DNA of 8,144 nucleotides. It comes from Deltaproteobacteria bacterium. GTDB taxonomy: Bacteria; Myxococcota; XYA12-FULL-58-9; JAUUZB01. Under the pieces are notes generated by a model that did not search any database, was not told the origin of the DNA, and worked only from the letters and a program-made list of their open reading frames with translations. Made by a program: the position numbers and the translations under genes. Shown piece by piece: positions 5,758-8,144 of this stretch; within the stretch, counting starts at the first letter, position 1; each line of letters starts with the position of its first letter. The stretch is taken from positions 1 to 8,144 of the forward strand of contig JAUUZB010000117.1 of NCBI GenBank assembly GCA_030590185.1, in the 5' to 3' direction.

Positions 5758-7527
5758 CTAGCGCAACCTCTCGATGCGGAGCGCCACCTTGGCGCGTGAT
5801 GGCTTGTCGAGCACTTCGATCGAGTAGACCTTCTCGCTGTCATCGCCGGCGTAGAGCAGGTCGCCGGGCTCGATCTCGATCTTGCGGTGCAGGATGTCGC
5901 CGTCGGAGGGCGTCGGCGCTGAGATCTCGAGGGTGAGATCGGGATCGGCGAAGAAGCCGAGCCGGGTGTAGTCCGCAAAATCACGCACCGGCGCGCCGTT
6001 GTCATCGAGGGGCAGGTCGTCGGCGGTAATGTAATAGAGCCAGTCCCCCTCGCTTGCCTCGGTGCCGTCCGGGCGTGGCCGGTAGTAGAAGAAATCCGGC
6101 ACACCGGCCGACTGGTCCAGGAGCACGCCGGCGACGGAGATCAAGCCGGAGGGATCCTCCTCGAGATTGAGCCGGATGGCGTCGGCGACCTGCTCGGCGG
6201 TGATCCCTACCTCGATGTCGGTCAGGGTGAACCGCACGTGCGCCTCCCCCTCCGCGATCGGGTCGGCCGCCGGGTTCGCAGGGTCGGGGCCGTCGTGCAA
6301 CCGCGCCTGGGCGACCTCCAAGAAGAGGTCCCAGATGTAGAGCGGCGGCGGCGGTGAGCCGACGTCCCCCAGGGTGGTGATCGTCATCCAGCCGGCGTCG
6401 ATGTCGAGCACGAACAGCGGATTGTCGGGGCTGGTGAGGTAGTACTCCTTGTAGAACTGATGGTCGCCGTACATGTTGAGCCCGGCCCGGGCGACCAGGT
6501 GCTCCAAGGTCCAGGAAGGCGCGATCCAAACCGGCGAGTTGCCGGTTGGCGTCGGCAGGGGTGAGCTGCTGCCCGGCAAAAACTCAGGGTGCTCGAGGAT
6601 TTGAAAGACCATCCTCTCGACCACCACGGTTGGTTGGAGACCTTCGATCTGAATCCAGTCAGGGTCACTGAAATCGAACATCGGGGCGGATTCCTTGCCG
6701 ATGCTCGCGACGTTGCCGCGGCTGGCGCTGGTCAGGTCGACCCCCTTGTAGGGCAGGGCGTTGGCGTTCGCCTTGAGGATCATCTTGAAGTCATCCCCCA
6801 AGAGCTCGGCGTAGGCATCGACCACGAAGCCGGGGTGGTAGACGCCGTCCTGCTGGTAGGGACCAAAGCGCGTGGCCAGGCTCGTCATATCGGAGGCGGC
6901 GTCCTCCAGGGTGACCGGCAGGTGGCCCCAGGGTACCGGCACGAGCCCGTCCGGGTTGTCGTCGGTTTTTTTGCCCGGCCGGTACAACGCGTTCGGGTGG
7001 CTCCGGATGATCGCGTCGACCACTGCGCTGGTGACCGCGTGGTCGCTCAGGAAGGAATCCTCCACCCCGATCCCGACCGCCTCGGCCAGGATCTCAGCCG
7101 CGGCGAACCCGACCTTGGGCGCGATGTCGAGCAGCGGCTCCATCGAGGTACGGCTCAGATCCGCGGTGTCGGGTGTCATGCTCAACAGCCGCACCATGTT
7201 GCGCTCCGCCTGGGTGAGGCTCGGGTCGCTGACGTCCATCGCCTTGATCTGGGCCATGGTATTGTCGAGCAGCCGCGGCCTGCCGCTCTCGCCGGTCATG
7301 TCGAGGTCGTAGAGCCAGAGGTTCTGACGCACCGAGGCCGGCAGGCTCAGGACCTTCGCCTTGGTGACCTCTTCGGTGAAATCGGTGACGTCGAGCCGGA
7401 TCGCGTAGAGCTCCACCTCGCGCGACTCGCCGACCGCGAGCTCGGTCAGATCCGGTTCCTCGGCCACCGGCTTGGTGAAACAACCGCTGACCCAGACCAG
7501 GCCAATGAGCAGCACGCCTCGGTTCAC
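5758..7527 (-). CDS. Large secreted lipoprotein of unknown function, paralogue of the next gene upstream
   Basis: This 589-residue protein starts from the GTG at 7527-7525, which overlaps the upstream TGA as GTGA and sits 5 bases after GGGGAG (7538-7533). A GTG two codons earlier (7533) would place that site inside the gene. Residues 1-16 form a lipoprotein signal (RGVLLIGLVWVSGC) with lipobox VSGC, and C16 is the predicted lipidated residue. The next residue is Phe, not Asp, which by the E. coli rule means outer membrane. The rest is soluble, acidic and without a family I recognise. Residues about 379-589 match the partial gene upstream, including GW(M/L)TITT, the PPPP-x-Y-(I/L)-WD block at about 392-400, RLHDG at 409-413, and a late GD(I/L)LH(R/E)K segment. 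A mid-protein hydrophobic stretch rich in Ala (about 141-153) is too short for a membrane anchor. The abutting FadL-like gene suggests an envelope role, perhaps delivering or accepting a hydrophobic ligand; this is inference. Confidence 0.78.
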   Translation of the reverse strand: MNRGVLLIGLVWVSGCFTKPVAEEPDLTELAVGESREVELYAIRLDVTDFTEEVTKAKVLSLPASVRQNLWLYDLDMTGESGRPRLLDNTMAQIKAMDVSDPSLTQAERNMVRLLSMTPDTADLSRTSMEPLLDIAPKVGFAAAEILAEAVGIGVEDSFLSDHAVTSAVVDAIIRSHPNALYRPGKKTDDNPDGLVPVPWGHLPVTLEDAASDMTSLATRFGPYQQDGVYHPGFVVDAYAELLGDDFKMILKANANALPYKGVDLTSASRGNVASIGKESAPMFDFSDPDWIQIEGLQPTVVVERMVFQILEHPEFLPGSSSPLPTPTGNSPVWIAPSWTLEHLVARAGLNMYGDHQFYKEYYLTSPDNPLFVLDIDAGWMTITTLGDVGSPPPPLYIWDLFLEVAQARLHDGPDPANPAADPIAEGEAHVRFTLTDIEVGITAEQVADAIRLNLEEDPSGLISVAGVLLDQSAGVPDFFYYRPRPDGTEASEGDWLYYITADDLPLDDNGAPVRDFADYTRLGFFADPDLTLEISAPTPSDGDILHRKIEIEPGDLLYAGDDSEKVYSIEVLDKPSRAKVALRIERLR

Positions 7528-8144
7528 CGCCACTCCCCGGCTGGTTGCAACAAGATCTGAAGCTCACCGTTCAACCCATGTACCGGCAACATGGTCAGCT
7601 GCCAGACCACGCCGTCGAGATCCTCGGCATAGTAGATCTCGCCGCCGACGGCGCTCACCGCGACCTTCTCGTGCAGGAGATCGCCGCTCCCGAGGCTGGC
7701 GGTGGAGGAGAGCTTGGTGGCGAGGCTCGCCTCGGCAAACAGGCCGGGGGCTGGGTGAACGGTGGTCAGGCCGGGCAGATCGTCTGGGTGCACGAAATAG
7801 AGATAGAGGCCGCCGTCATCACCGGCTTCTAGAAAGAGGTCGCACGGGCTGGTGTAGGTGGAATGATCGCCGACCATGACCTCCGCCATCGTAGCCTTCT
7901 GGCCCTCGAGCACCGGCCGGGTGCTCTCCACCATCTGCTCGGCGGTCAGGGGCACGCGCACGCCGGTCAGGGTGAGGTGCAAGTCCGCCTCGCCCTCGGC
8001 GAGCCCCCCGTCGTGCAAACGGACCTGACCTAGCTCGAGCACCGAGTCCCACAGGTACTGGGGCGGTGGTGGCTCCCCGACCCCGCCGACGGTGGTGATG
8101 GTGAGCCAGCCCTTGAACCAATTCATCACCGCGGCGTCGGTGAG
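7524..8144 (-). CDS. Paralogue of the 589-residue lipoprotein, C-terminal part (5' partial)
   Basis: The last 206 codons are visible, open to the window edge at 8144. A GTG at 8129 is not a credible start, because the reading frame continues upstream and the paralogous downstream protein has about 380 further residues before the equivalent point. The visible part is clearly related to residues about 379-589 of that protein. Shared blocks include GWLTITTVGGVGEPPPPQYLWD, given here only by its ends at about 8111 and 8046, then VRLHDG, an ITAEQ/LTAEQ block, HPDDLPG against TADDLPL, and GDLLHEKV against GDILHRKI. The rest of the pair has diverged, so this is an old tandem duplication. Whether this copy has its own lipoprotein signal lies outside the window. 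Its TGA overlaps the start of the downstream gene by four bases, implying translational coupling. Function unknown. Confidence 0.75.
   Translation of the reverse strand, partial: LTDAAVMNWFKGWLTITTVGGVGEPPPPQYLWDSVLELGQVRLHDGGLAEGEADLHLTLTGVRVPLTAEQMVESTRPVLEGQKATMAEVMVGDHSTYTSPCDLFLEAGDDGGLYLYFVHPDDLPGLTTVHPAPGLFAEASLATKLSSTASLGSGDLLHEKVAVSAVGGEIYYAEDLDGVVWQLTMLPVHGLNGELQILLQPAGEWR
7533..7538 (-). promoter_or_regulatory. Shine-Dalgarno site that decides the lipoprotein start
   Basis: Read on the minus strand, GGGGAG (7538-7533) lies 5 bases before the GTG at 7527-7525. It overlaps the alternative GTG at 7533-7531, so it can serve only the shorter start. This supports the 589-residue product with a GTGA stop-start overlap. 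Confidence 0.7.

Noticed and set aside
7528..7533. Lipoprotein start at GTG 7533 (591 residues)
   Set aside because: The GGGGAG ribosome site overlaps this codon, whereas GTG 7527 has a 5-base spacing and a classic GTGA overlap.
6589..7560. Long open frame of 323 codons on the plus strand
   Set aside because: It is antisense to the lipoprotein gene, whose signal peptide, ribosome site and paralogy are clear. The plus-strand product is low-complexity and rich in Arg, Gly, His and Val, as expected of a shadow frame in G+C-rich DNA.
8127..8129. GTG at 8129 as start of the partial paralogue
   Set aside because: The frame stays open to the window edge, no ribosome site can be placed confidently before it, and the paralogue has a long extra N-terminal region, so the true start should be outside the window.

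Overview
The window looks like chromosomal DNA from a G+C-rich Gram-negative bacterium with an outer membrane: it encodes a FadL-type outer-membrane protein and lipoproteins with a signal peptide. The combination of a SpoIIE-type phosphatase, STAS, PilZ, PAS and TPR regulators with large orphan lipoproteins is reminiscent of Myxococcota or other former deltaproteobacteria. That placement is inference, because no marker gene is present. No RNA gene, insertion sequence, CRISPR array or phage gene was seen, and coding density is very high.

Layout. Positions 1-165 (+) hold the last 54 residues of a SpoIIE/RsbU-type PP2C serine phosphatase. After a 74-base gap comes a small stand-alone PAS/coiled-coil protein (240-725, +, TTG start). 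It meets a minus-strand gene block tail to tail, and the two stop codons share one CTAG (722-725). Read in the minus direction from 8144 down to 722, the block encodes: the C-terminal part of a lipoprotein-like protein (7524-8144, cut by the window edge); a complete 589-residue lipoprotein paralogous to it (5758-7527); a FadL-like outer-membrane channel (4327-5757); then, after about 80 bases, a GHKL ATPase fused to a PilZ domain (2943-4247); a PilZ-linker-TPR protein (2036-2905); and a STAS/CxxC-CxxC/membrane/TPR protein (722-2029).

Functionally there are two modules. The envelope module (two paralogous secreted lipoproteins plus a FadL-like channel) is tightly packed, with a GTGA overlap and an abutting stop-start, so it is almost certainly one transcript. 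It plausibly handles a hydrophobic compound. The signalling module contains all three classes of partner-switching component (PP2C phosphatase, GHKL ATPase/kinase, STAS protein) within about 4 kb. Two of its proteins also carry PilZ domains with an intact c-di-GMP binding signature. The most interesting possibility is that c-di-GMP directly controls a partner-switching kinase whose STAS partner is anchored in the membrane and carries a periplasmic TPR domain. This circuit is inferred from domains and adjacency and is not demonstrated.

Nearly every gene here starts with GTG or TTG rather than ATG. Several starts were set by Shine-Dalgarno position, notably 7527 instead of the longer 7533 and 4247 instead of the longer 4355.
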